From positions 124,001 through 188,000 of the forward strand of contig WBUL01000008.1 of the NCBI GenBank assembly GCA_008933735.1: a stretch of DNA of 64,000 nucleotides. The letters run 5' to 3'. The notes under the pieces were generated by a model, which saw nothing but the letters and a program-made list of their open reading frames with translations, searched no databases and was not told the DNA's origin. This DNA is from Anaerolineae bacterium. Lineage in GTDB: Bacteria; Chloroflexota; Anaerolineae; Aggregatilineales; J027. A program made the translations under genes and the position numbers. Shown one piece after another: positions 33,288-41,344 of this stretch (within the stretch, counting starts at the first letter, position 1; every line of letters starts with the position of its first letter).

Positions 33288-35164
33288 TGACCGACGAACA
33301 GAAATTCTTTGTTCACTATACTGCACCCAAAGAACCGCCTCCCTCACGGCATCCCCCCATCCGTGACTCCGGTATAATTGGTTGGGCGCGGGTGAATCTC
33401 TTTAGCAGTCTGGTAGATACCATCAGCACGCTGACCATGTTGGCGATCCTGGGGTTTGCCGGGTATTTGTTCCTGGATTGGGCGATTTTTAAGGCGCAGT
33501 GGGAGGTTGTGTTCCTGAATCTGCGTCCGCTGGGGTCAGGGCCCGAATTCCCACCGGAGGAAGTGCCTCGTATTGAACTCTCTATATATATCCTGTTTTT
33601 CCTGGCGATGCTGTCCGTCGGGTTTTGGGGACGGGTGCGCGGGTTTGTGTTTGCGATTCTGGCGCTCATTGCAGTCGTTACGATTGTGGTACCCATTGTG
33701 GCCGACGCCGTAGAAGAACCGACCATCCATTACTACATTGACGCCAATTACAACATCCGGCAGGTCAATTTTGTAGCGGATGAAGGCGAAGTGCTGACCT
33801 TTACCCTTGACCCGGTCACGGATAAGTCGGATTTTGACAATGACAAACTCCAGGGCTATTATGGCAACGAAAAGCTGCCGAATCCAGCGATGGATGCTTT
33901 TGCGGCAGCCATCGGAGAAGTCAATCGCGGCGCGATTGACCCGGCAAATTACGATCTGAATCTTGCCATCCAAATCTGGGATCGAAGAGGTCAGGTTATC
34001 GCCCAATCGGATTTCTCACAGGGCACATCAGAGTCGACTGTGCTGGAATGGGAGTCCCCCGCTGAGGACTGGTATACGGTCACAGTAGTGCGCGACCCCA
34101 ACGCCCCCGGCGAAAACGGGATCGCCTGGTTCAAAATTGATGATTTAGAGGTGTTTTACAGCACACGCACCGAAACCCGCAAACGACTGGATCGTTTTGG
34201 AGATCCCCCCAGGCTGAACTGTGAAGGGTGCGCGATTAGCACGAACCGGACGGATCTGCGTTTTAACGGCGAACGCACCCTGGCGCAGTGGTTTAGCTTA
34301 CAGCTTGCGCCGTACCTGACCGAAATTCGCATGTTCCTTTTTATCAGTTTGGCGGTCGGACTGGTGGGATACGGATTTGGGCAGGCGGGTAAAGTTCAGC
34401 TTGATCGAAAACTCATGTCGCGCATTGTGGTCGGGTTGTGGCTGCTGTCAGTGCCGGTACAAATTTTTGTGATCCGTGGGGTTGGCGGCGAAGATTTTCT
34501 CCCACGCCTGAGTACCACTGACCTGGGGGGAATCTACCTGACGATTCTGCTGTCCATTGCGGGAATCCTGGCCTCTTTTCCGATTGGTATCCTGCTCGCA
34601 CTGGGACGTCAGAGCGATTTACCTGTCGTCAGTTTGCTCTGCACGCTGTTTATTGAGGTAGTACGCGGTGTGCCGCTGATTACACTGCTTTTTATGGGGC
34701 GCTTGATCCTGCCGTTTGTAGCAGACGCGCTGCAAAATGCTGACCTTGTAATTCGCCTGTCCATTGTGCTGACCCTGTTCACGGCAGCGTATCTCGCAGA
34801 GGTGATTCGCGGAGGGCTGCAAATTGTCCCCAAAGGGCAGACCGAAGCTGCGAGAGCACTTGGGCTAAGTGAAGTTTACATTACGACTCTGATTGTTCTG
34901 CCGCAGGCACTACGTGCCGTCATCCCTGCCATCATGGGGCAGTTTGTGAGCCTGCTGAAGGATACTTCGCTGGTTGCCCTGGTCGGGTTGTTTGAGGTCA
35001 CAGGCGCGATGCGGCGTCTGCTGTCCGATACACAAACAGGATACACCCTGTTCCAACGCGAAGGGTATATCTACATCGGCATCGTTTATTTTATTTTGTG
35101 TTATGTACTGGCAGAAGTCAGCCGCCGTCTGGAAGAAACCGGCGCGGGCGCAGCACGACGTTAG
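33287..35164 (+). CDS. Amino-acid ABC transporter permease, AapM-like, with large inserted outer domain
   Basis: A 625-residue permease; AapM is about 380. The C-terminal third (about 380-615) is a standard BPD-TM1 permease with LGGIYLTILLSIAGILASFP, FIEVVRGVPLITLLFMGRLI and the EAA loop TEAARALGLSEVYITTLIVL. The N-terminal part has about four helices, and between the fourth and fifth (about 145-340) there is a soluble domain without hydrophobic helices: NYDLNLAIQIWDRRGQVIAQ and ESPAEDWYTVTVVRD look like a pre-peptidase/PPC-type beta-sandwich, followed by a paired-cysteine segment (LNCEGCAIS). It should face outside. The insert may contact the binding protein or the ligand. It starts at a TGATG junction and is followed by the ATPase gene. 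Confidence 0.85.
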   Translation: MTDEQKFFVHYTAPKEPPPSRHPPIRDSGIIGWARVNLFSSLVDTISTLTMLAILGFAGYLFLDWAIFKAQWEVVFLNLRPLGSGPEFPPEEVPRIELSIYILFFLAMLSVGFWGRVRGFVFAILALIAVVTIVVPIVADAVEEPTIHYYIDANYNIRQVNFVADEGEVLTFTLDPVTDKSDFDNDKLQGYYGNEKLPNPAMDAFAAAIGEVNRGAIDPANYDLNLAIQIWDRRGQVIAQSDFSQGTSESTVLEWESPAEDWYTVTVVRDPNAPGENGIAWFKIDDLEVFYSTRTETRKRLDRFGDPPRLNCEGCAISTNRTDLRFNGERTLAQWFSLQLAPYLTEIRMFLFISLAVGLVGYGFGQAGKVQLDRKLMSRIVVGLWLLSVPVQIFVIRGVGGEDFLPRLSTTDLGGIYLTILLSIAGILASFPIGILLALGRQSDLPVVSLLCTLFIEVVRGVPLITLLFMGRLILPFVADALQNADLVIRLSIVLTLFTAAYLAEVIRGGLQIVPKGQTEAARALGLSEVYITTLIVLPQALRAVIPAIMGQFVSLLKDTSLVALVGLFEVTGAMRRLLSDTQTGYTLFQREGYIYIGIVYFILCYVLAEVSRRLEETGAGAARR

Positions 35165-35181
35165 ATTTATAGGAAGTATGT

Positions 35182-35958
35182 ATGACTGAAAAAGCCAAAC
35201 GAGAAAAGCCAAAGATTGACCACTCCGGGCAGCCAATTATCTCCTGCCGAGCCGTCAACAAGTGGTTCGGCGATTTCCATGTGCTGAAAGATGTCAGTCT
35301 GGATGTGATGGAAGGTGAAGTGGTCGTCATCTGTGGTCCATCCGGGTCAGGAAAGTCCACCTTCATTCGCTGTATCAACCGTTTGGAAGAACATCAGGAG
35401 GGACAGATTTCCGTTGATGGGATCGAGCTCTCCAACGACACACGCAATATCGCCGAAATCCGGCGCGAAGTGGGCATGGTCTTCCAACAGTTTAATCTGT
35501 TTCCACACCTGACGGTGATGCAAAACATCACCCTCGCCCAGCGTTATGTGCGCCATCGTCCACGCAAAGAGTCGGAAGAACGGACGATGGAGCTGCTTGA
35601 CCGTGTAGGAATCCCTGAGCAGGCCAATAAATATCCGGGGCAGCTTTCTGGCGGTCAGCAGCAGCGTGTTGCCATTGCGCGGGCACTGGCGATGGATCCC
35701 AAAATCATGTTATTTGACGAACCAACCTCCGCCCTTGACCCGGAAATGATTAAAGAGGTGCTGGACGTGATGCTGGAACTTGCTTACGGTGGCATGACGA
35801 TGTTGTGCGTCACGCATGAAATGGGTTTCGCCCGCGAGGTCGCCAGCCGCGTGGTGTTCATGGATGGGGGACGGATTGTCGAAGTTGCCGAACCGGAGGA
35901 ATTTTTCTCTGACCCCAAACATGACCGCACCAAACTGTTCCTGTCTCAAATCCTATAA
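35182..35958 (+). CDS. aapP: Amino-acid ABC transporter ATP-binding protein
   Basis: A 258-residue ATPase of the GlnQ/AapP group: Walker [11 protein letters not shown]-loop [13 protein letters not shown], signature [15 protein letters not shown], Walker [14 protein letters not shown], and H-loop CVTHEMGF. Residues 1-20 are a Lys-rich extension. Last gene of the operon, with AGGAAG before the start; a strong 12-bp hairpin follows. It energises the two permeases. The symbol is by family; GlnQ-type paralogues cannot be separated by sequence alone. Confidence 0.95.
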   Translation: MTEKAKREKPKIDHSGQPIISCRAVNKWFGDFHVLKDVSLDVMEGEVVVICGPSGSGKSTFIRCINRLEEHQEGQISVDGIELSNDTRNIAEIRREVGMVFQQFNLFPHLTVMQNITLAQRYVRHRPRKESEERTMELLDRVGIPEQANKYPGQLSGGQQQRVAIARALAMDPKIMLFDEPTSALDPEMIKEVLDVMLELAYGGMTMLCVTHEMGFAREVASRVVFMDGGRIVEVAEPEEFFSDPKHDRTKLFLSQIL

Positions 35959-35968
35959 TGGAATTCTG

Positions 35969-36015
35969 CCTCACCTTAAATCTTCTTCATGTCTGGAGGG
36001 GAGTTTAAGGTGAGG
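35969..36015 (+). terminator. Long-stem hairpin after the amino-acid transporter operon
   Basis: CCTCACCTTAAA (35969-35980) and TTTAAGGTGAGG (36004-36015) are a perfect 12-bp inverted repeat with a 23-base loop. It lies just after the aapP stop. There is no immediate T-run, so it could be an mRNA-stabilising end or factor-dependent terminator. Confidence 0.55.
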
Positions 36016-36127
36016 TCATCCGCGATTTTTCCACGAAGACAGCGCTAAGATTTCATTGGCGAATTTACACTTTCTGGCAATCCTCATCCGTATAGTAGAA
36101 TAAGAGCGTGTATGAAAGGCGCTTGAT

Positions 36128-37390
36128 ATGGCACTACTCGCTAAAGCTGTCGCTGCTGACCATCAACTGCTGGATGAATCAACAATTCGTGAAACGCTCC
36201 AAGCCGGCTTAGGCGGGCAGTTTCAAAAAGCGCGGGTGCTGGTCCTGATTCCTGACCATACCCGCACCATGCCCTTACCGCAGCTTTTCCGGCTGATGGT
36301 AAATACCCTGCATGATGTTTCCCAACTTGATTTTATGGTGGCACTGGGAACACATCCCCCGCTTACCCATGAGCAACTGCTTCATCTCGTTGGTATCTCG
36401 TATGAAGAGTCCCAGAAAGAATATGCCCATGTTGGGCTGCTCAACCACATCTGGAATGACCCCGAACTGCTGCTCCAACTGGGGGTGCTGCCTCTGGAAC
36501 AGATTCAGACCATTGCAGGTGATAACTGGCATCCCTCTCTGGGAGGCGATGTTCCGGTGCAGATTAACCAGCTTGCCATGACCTATGACCAGATAATCAT
36601 TCTGGGCCCGACCTTTCCACATGAGGTGGTTGGTTTTTCGGGAGGGGCAAAATACCTCTTCCCCGGCATTTCCGGGCCAGAAATGATTAATGTGACTCAC
36701 TGGCTGGGGGCACTGATCACGATTCTGGATACCATCGGCATTGAGAATACCCCTATGCGAGAGATGATCCATGCGGCAGCAGCGATGGTGCGCGTTCCCA
36801 TAACCCTGGTCAGCGTGGTGGTAGAAAAAGTGGGTCTGGCGGGCATGTTTATTGGGGATATGCAGACAGCCTTTCATGAGGCTGTAAAGCTTTCCTCCGC
36901 GCTGCAAATCACCTGGGTGGACGAACCCTTTCAGCAGGTGTTATCATTTGCGCCGCCGATGTATGACGAATTGTGGACCGCGGCCAAGGCCATGTACAAA
37001 CTCGAACCCGCGATAGCTGACGGGGGAGAAGTGATTGTCTATGCGCCGCATCTGGAAAAGGTCAGTGACGTACACGGAAAATTCCTGCACCGAATCGGCT
37101 ATCATGTCCGGGATTATTTCCTCAAACAGTGGGAACAATTTCAGGATGTGCCACTTGGAGTGTTGGCACACAGCACTCACCTCAAGGGAAGCGGCACTTT
37201 TGAAAATGGCATCGAAAACCCACGTATCAAGGTCACACTGGCATCAAAAATGTCTCGTGAGGACTGCGAACGCCTGAATCTGGGTTATCTGGATTACCGC
37301 ACCATAAACCCTGCTGACTGGCAGGGTCGTGAGGGCATGTTGTACGTGCCGAAAGCGGGTGAAATGCTTTACCGTCTGAAGGCCAGGTAG
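36128..37390 (+). CDS. LarA-family nickel-dependent 2-hydroxyacid racemase/epimerase homologue
   Basis: A 420-residue DUF2088/LarA protein. LarA racemises lactate with a nickel-pincer nucleotide (NPN) bound to a lysine. Here the N-domain has IPDHTRTMPL (R46) and ALGTHPPLT, and the second domain HEVVGFSGGAKYLFPG with H165 and K175 and then H191. Spacing of these three (10 and 16) matches the LarA catalytic histidine, NPN-linking lysine and nickel-ligand histidine recalled from L. plantarum LarA (174, 184, 200). So the cofactor site looks intact. The protein is cytoplasmic. It opens a compact operon with an AEC carrier, an FGGY kinase and a nucleotidyltransferase. No NPN-making larB/C/E genes are present here. 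Substrate unknown; an aldonate or malate-like acid is suggested by neighbours. Confidence 0.88.
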   Translation: MALLAKAVAADHQLLDESTIRETLQAGLGGQFQKARVLVLIPDHTRTMPLPQLFRLMVNTLHDVSQLDFMVALGTHPPLTHEQLLHLVGISYEESQKEYAHVGLLNHIWNDPELLLQLGVLPLEQIQTIAGDNWHPSLGGDVPVQINQLAMTYDQIIILGPTFPHEVVGFSGGAKYLFPGISGPEMINVTHWLGALITILDTIGIENTPMREMIHAAAAMVRVPITLVSVVVEKVGLAGMFIGDMQTAFHEAVKLSSALQITWVDEPFQQVLSFAPPMYDELWTAAKAMYKLEPAIADGGEVIVYAPHLEKVSDVHGKFLHRIGYHVRDYFLKQWEQFQDVPLGVLAHSTHLKGSGTFENGIENPRIKVTLASKMSREDCERLNLGYLDYRTINPADWQGREGMLYVPKAGEMLYRLKAR

Positions 37391-37393
37391 GGC

Positions 37394-38308
37394 ATGAGTT
37401 TTGTTCTGGAAGCAGCCGAAGTTTCGCTGAATGTCATCTTACCCATTTTCCTGGTGGTCGGGGTGGCGGCGGCGTTCAGCCGTCACCAACAGCCAGATAC
37501 CAAAATGCTTTCCGGCATGGTCATCTATCTGTTCAACCCCTGTCTGGTCGTAGACAGTCTGATCAAAACAAACATTAGCGGGGAAAAAATCGGCAAGATT
37601 GTCCTGCTGGTGGTTGTTTTGCACCTTATCATGATGGGGGTAGGTTGGACAGTATCGAAAGGGTTAAAGTTCAGCCGTTCACGCGAAAGCGCCTTTATGC
37701 TTTCCGTGATGCTCATTAATGCAGCGAATTATGGCATCCCGTTTAACGAATTCGCTTTTGGGCAGGATGCCCGCCAGATTGCCGTCATCTTCTGGCTGGC
37801 AACCATGATGGTCAATTACACGTTGGGGGTATACGTGGCCTCGCGGGGAAATGTTTCTACCCCACAGGCGCTTCGCAATATCATTACAATACCAACCGGT
37901 TACGCGATGGTGGTAGGTTTTACCCTCAATCTGGCCGATATGAATCTGCCGCTCCCCATTATGCGTGCGGTTAGTTTACTGGCAGATGGGGCGATTCCGG
38001 TCATGCTGGTCATGCTCGGCTTTCAGGTGTCCCATTTGTCACTCCGGGGGAATCCGAAACCGATGCTGATGGCCGCCTGCCTGAGACTATTTATCGGCCC
38101 TCTTGTCGGGCTGATTCTGGTGACGCTGCTTCAACTGGAGGGGTTGACCCGCAACGTCATCATTGTGGAGTCTGCCATGCCCACCGCCGTGATCGCCGGG
38201 GTGCTGGCAACAGAATTCGGCAGCGATTCCGAATTTACCGCTTCGGTCATTCTCCTGAGCACAGTGGCAAGTGTTGTTACGCTGAGTTTTCTGGCAGCCA
38301 TCCTATGA
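37394..38308 (+). CDS. AEC-family (auxin efflux carrier-type) transporter
   Basis: A 304-residue membrane protein with about ten helices in two five-helix halves: N-half VILPIFLVVGVAAAFSRHQQ, C-half AVSLLADGAIPVMLVMLGFQ with the PVMLVMLG motif typical of AEC carriers. AEC proteins in bacteria often carry malate, malonate or related organic acids. It follows the LarA homologue by 3 bases and its stop overlaps the FGGY kinase start (ATGA). The set suggests that it takes up the acid acted on by its neighbours. Confidence 0.87.
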   Translation: MSFVLEAAEVSLNVILPIFLVVGVAAAFSRHQQPDTKMLSGMVIYLFNPCLVVDSLIKTNISGEKIGKIVLLVVVLHLIMMGVGWTVSKGLKFSRSRESAFMLSVMLINAANYGIPFNEFAFGQDARQIAVIFWLATMMVNYTLGVYVASRGNVSTPQALRNIITIPTGYAMVVGFTLNLADMNLPLPIMRAVSLLADGAIPVMLVMLGFQVSHLSLRGNPKPMLMAACLRLFIGPLVGLILVTLLQLEGLTRNVIIVESAMPTAVIAGVLATEFGSDSEFTASVILLSTVASVVTLSFLAAIL

Positions 38309-39756
38309 GTATTCTGGTTCTGGATATTGGCAGTTCGTCAGTGCGGGCCCTGCTTTTTGATGAAAACGCACGGTTGATCCCTGGTGCAGTTGTTTCCCGC
38401 TTGTATGAATTTGAAACTTTGCCGCCTGGTAGTGCCACTTTCCATCCGTTGGATTTGCAAAGACTGACGGAAGCCTGTGTGGACGAGATTTTGCGGCACC
38501 CGGAGGCTGCCCACATTCAAGCGGTAGGGATGGATACCTTTGTTGGCAATATCCTGGGCGTGGGTTTAGCAGGGCAGCCTGTCACGCCTGGCTACAGCTA
38601 TGCCGATACTCGCAGCGCGGATGATGTTGCTTTTCTACGCGGAAAAATCGACCTGGAAGCCGTTCACCAGCGCACCGGATGTATTCACCACACGGCTTAT
38701 CTGCCCGGTCGCCTGCGCTGGCTCCGCCGGACGCAGCCAGATTTGTTTAACCGCGTTGGAAAATGGATTGATTTTGGGGCCTATCTCTACTCGCGGTGGT
38801 TTAGCTCGGTTTCAACAACCTACTCCGTCGCTTCCTGGAGCGGGCTGCTGAACCGCCAGACACTGGCCTGGGACAGCGAATGGCTGGATTTACTGGAAAT
38901 GAAGGTCCAGCAGTTTCCACCTTTGGTCGATTACGACGAATTTGAGCACGGTTTGCGCCCTGATTATGCGGCCCGCTGGCCTGCGCTGAAAAACACGCCA
39001 TTTTATTTGCCCATGGGTGATGGCGCAGCAGCGAATGTGGGTTCAGGCGCGGTGACATCGGCGCATATGGCGCTGACAGTTGGTACCACTGCCGCATTAC
39101 GTATCATCTCTGATGAACAACTCCCACCTGTGCCCACTGGATTGTGGAGCTACCGCGTCAATAAGTCCCTGCATTTAATTGGTGGGGCCACAACCGAGGG
39201 CGGGAATATTTTTAGCTGGGTGCGCGAAACCCTGAACCTCGCTGATTTAACCGCCGCAGAAGCGGACATCGCCAACCGTCCAGCCGATGGTCACGGATTA
39301 ACTTTTCTGCCGCTTCTGGCAGGCGAACGCAGCCCCGGTTGGTCGCTTCATGCCAGCGGCGCGGTGGTGGGGCTGCGACTCAGCACCACATCAACCGATC
39401 TATTACAGGCGGCTTTGGAGGGTGTCGCGCTGCGCCTAGCGCTGATCGCTGAACAACTCCGCCCCATGACAGGCGATAACGTGAATCTGATGGTCAGCGG
39501 CGGCGCGGTGAAAAAATCACGAGTCTGGTCTCAGATTTTTGCAAACGCGCTTAATCAACCGCTTCACCTGCTGGACGAGGCCGAAATTACGGCACGCGGC
39601 ACCGCAGTGATGGTGCTTCATGCGCTGAATGGGGCGGGCTTAGCACAGTTTCCCCCCCAGATTGAAACGACTCTGCTTCCGCAGCCAGCACAGGTCGAAG
39701 CACTGTTCCATGCCCGTCAGCGACAGATCAACTTATACAGGAAATTAATAGGATGA
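38305..39756 (+). CDS. FGGY-family carbohydrate kinase, gluconokinase-like
   Basis: A 483-residue two-domain actin-fold kinase: phosphate-1 motif MSILVLDIGSSSVRALLF, substrate region AVGMDTFVGNILGV, linker motif LGEGRS-like FLPLLAGERSPGWSLHASGA and adenosine motif LMVSGGAVKKSRVWSQIFAN. The family phosphorylates gluconate, glycerol, xylulose and similar. Gluconate or another aldonate is the likely class, from neighbours and sequence style. It is coupled to the carrier before it and the nucleotidyltransferase after it, each by a 4-base ATGA overlap. Confidence 0.88.
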   Translation: MSILVLDIGSSSVRALLFDENARLIPGAVVSRLYEFETLPPGSATFHPLDLQRLTEACVDEILRHPEAAHIQAVGMDTFVGNILGVGLAGQPVTPGYSYADTRSADDVAFLRGKIDLEAVHQRTGCIHHTAYLPGRLRWLRRTQPDLFNRVGKWIDFGAYLYSRWFSSVSTTYSVASWSGLLNRQTLAWDSEWLDLLEMKVQQFPPLVDYDEFEHGLRPDYAARWPALKNTPFYLPMGDGAAANVGSGAVTSAHMALTVGTTAALRIISDEQLPPVPTGLWSYRVNKSLHLIGGATTEGGNIFSWVRETLNLADLTAAEADIANRPADGHGLTFLPLLAGERSPGWSLHASGAVVGLRLSTTSTDLLQAALEGVALRLALIAEQLRPMTGDNVNLMVSGGAVKKSRVWSQIFANALNQPLHLLDEAEITARGTAVMVLHALNGAGLAQFPPQIETTLLPQPAQVEALFHARQRQINLYRKLIG

Positions 39757-40529
39757 AGCCAGAAGCCTATCAAGAATTCACGCAGCATCTGCAAAAAAAT
39801 CTGGAACAAAATGCCCACGTTTTGGGCCTCGTGGCAGTCGGTTCGATGGCAAACACGGATCACCAACCGGACGAGTGGTCGGATCATGATTTTATGGTCA
39901 TTGTGGAAACCGGACAGCAAGAGAGGTTCCGCCAGAGTTTAAACTGGCTGCCCGATGCGGAGAAGATCATTTTTTCTCATCGGGAAACCGAACATGGCCT
40001 GAAGGTGCTGTATGAATATGGGCATCTCATTGAGTTCGCAGTATTTGATAAAAAGGAATTGTATCTTGCACGGGTCAACAGCTACCGTGTGTTATTTTCC
40101 CGCTGGGACATTACACAGGATCTGGAAAAAATCCGCCTTGCTTCTGACAGCGCTCCTCGTGACGATACCTACTATGTGGGACAGTTTCTCGCACACTTAC
40201 AGGTAGGGGTCGGGCGTTTTGCACGTGGTGAAAAACTCAGTGGGCATATTTTTATCAAGCATCATGCCATTGACGATCTGCTTTCGCTGATGGCGAAATA
40301 CCAGCCGGACAAATCGCTTCTGGATAACCTTGATCCTTTCCGCCGCTTTGAATTTGTCCTGCCAGACATCGGCGCGGAACTGAATGCAATGCTGCTGCTC
40401 GAACCGCCCCAGGCCGCTGAAGAGTTGCTCCTGCTGTTTGAACGGGAATTCCAACACCGCCTGTCCGATTACCCGCGTGAGGCGGTGAAGGTCGTTCAGC
40501 ATTATATCCGGTCTATTTATCCCGCGTGA
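39753..40529 (+). CDS. Nucleotidyltransferase-domain protein
   Basis: A 258-residue protein with the Pol-beta-type nucleotidyltransferase signature GSMANTDHQPDEWSDHDF, in which the GS and D-x-D carry the metal, and a likely third carboxylate in HLIEFAVFD. The C-terminal half is helical (RFARGEKLSGHIFIKHHAID). It resembles aminoglycoside or lincosamide adenylyltransferase-like proteins of unknown substrate. The gene is fully coupled to the FGGY kinase, so a role in the same pathway or in self-protection is possible. The last 17 bases overlap the convergent MalG-like gene. Resistance is not supported by the sequence alone. Confidence 0.75.
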   Translation: MKPEAYQEFTQHLQKNLEQNAHVLGLVAVGSMANTDHQPDEWSDHDFMVIVETGQQERFRQSLNWLPDAEKIIFSHRETEHGLKVLYEYGHLIEFAVFDKKELYLARVNSYRVLFSRWDITQDLEKIRLASDSAPRDDTYYVGQFLAHLQVGVGRFARGEKLSGHIFIKHHAIDDLLSLMAKYQPDKSLLDNLDPFRRFEFVLPDIGAELNAMLLLEPPQAAEELLLLFEREFQHRLSDYPREAVKVVQHYIRSIYPA

Positions 40530-41340
40530 GGGCGAAGCCGTTCATAAACTGGCGCTGGAGCAGCAAGAACAAGATCAACGGCGGTAGCGACGCGATCACA
40601 CCAGCGGTCATGAGCAGGCCAAAGTCGGTTTGTGAACCGGAGGTTGCCGCGTTCCGCACCCCGACCTGAATCAACTGTTCGCCGGGTTCAACCACAAACA
40701 GCGGCCAGGCATACTGGTGCCACATATAGATAAACTGAATGACCACGTGTGCCCCAATGACATTCCATGACATCGGCAGCAGCACAGAGAACAAAAAACG
40801 CAGCGGGGATGCCCCGTCCATCTGCGCGGCTTCGACAAGTTCACGCGGGATATTGCTAAAATGCTGGCGGAATAAAAACACCCCGGTTGCGGTCGCCAAA
40901 AAGGGAACAGTCAGCGCCAGCTTGGGATGTTTTGCGCCCCATTCCAGATCCGCGACCAGATTAAACAGCGGTACGAGAATAATTTCCGTCGGCATGAGCA
41001 GAGTCAGCAGCACCAGGAAAAACAGGAAGATTTTTCCCGGAAAGTGATAGTAAACAAAAGCCAGCCCTGCCAGCATCGCCAGGGCGGTCTTGGTGATCAC
41101 CGTGACTGCCGCCACCGTAATGGTATTCCACAACAGCCGGTCAAAATCCTGCGTATTAAACAGGGTTCTGGCATTTTCAAAAAAGTCATTGCTTGGCGGG
41201 AACAGGCGCGGCGGCACATCAAACGCCTGCTCAACCGTCAGGGTTGCGACCTGCAAGGCATACAGTGCAGGGCAGGCCATAAAAATACACACGGCAATCA
41301 GAGCAAGGTGTGTCCAATAGCGGGTTTTCCTGTTTGGCAT
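40513..41340 (-). CDS. Sugar ABC transporter permease (MalG/UgpE-like)
   Basis: A 275-residue CUT1 inner-membrane permease with six helices. The EAA loop is IPRELVEAAQMDGASPLRFL, and the C-terminal end GLLMTAGVIASLPPLILFLL is characteristic. It is the last gene of the operon and pairs with the MalF-like permease, which ends 5 bases before it. The 3' end overlaps the nucleotidyltransferase gene on the other strand by 17 bases. No ABC ATPase gene is in this operon; CUT1 systems often share a distant MsmK/UgpC ATPase. Substrate is not predictable; glycerol-phosphate and oligosaccharides are the usual options. Confidence 0.9.
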   Translation of the reverse strand: MPNRKTRYWTHLALIAVCIFMACPALYALQVATLTVEQAFDVPPRLFPPSNDFFENARTLFNTQDFDRLLWNTITVAAVTVITKTALAMLAGLAFVYYHFPGKIFLFFLVLLTLLMPTEIILVPLFNLVADLEWGAKHPKLALTVPFLATATGVFLFRQHFSNIPRELVEAAQMDGASPLRFLFSVLLPMSWNVIGAHVVIQFIYMWHQYAWPLFVVEPGEQLIQVGVRNAATSGSQTDFGLLMTAGVIASLPPLILFLLLQRQFMNGFALTRDK

Positions 41341-41344
41341 CTGG

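Noticed and set aside
36064-36101. Promoter before the LarA homologue (TTTACA ... TATAGT)
   Set aside because: The spacing is 21 bases, outside the usual 16-18, and no better -35 is visible, so it was not listed as a feature.
36275-36907. 210-residue minus-strand ORF
   Set aside because: Antisense to the LarA homologue; composition is that of a shadow frame.
39753-40529. Aminoglycoside-resistance gene call for the nucleotidyltransferase
   Set aside because: Only the generic GS...SDHD signature is shared; the gene is embedded in a metabolic operon with no mobile context.
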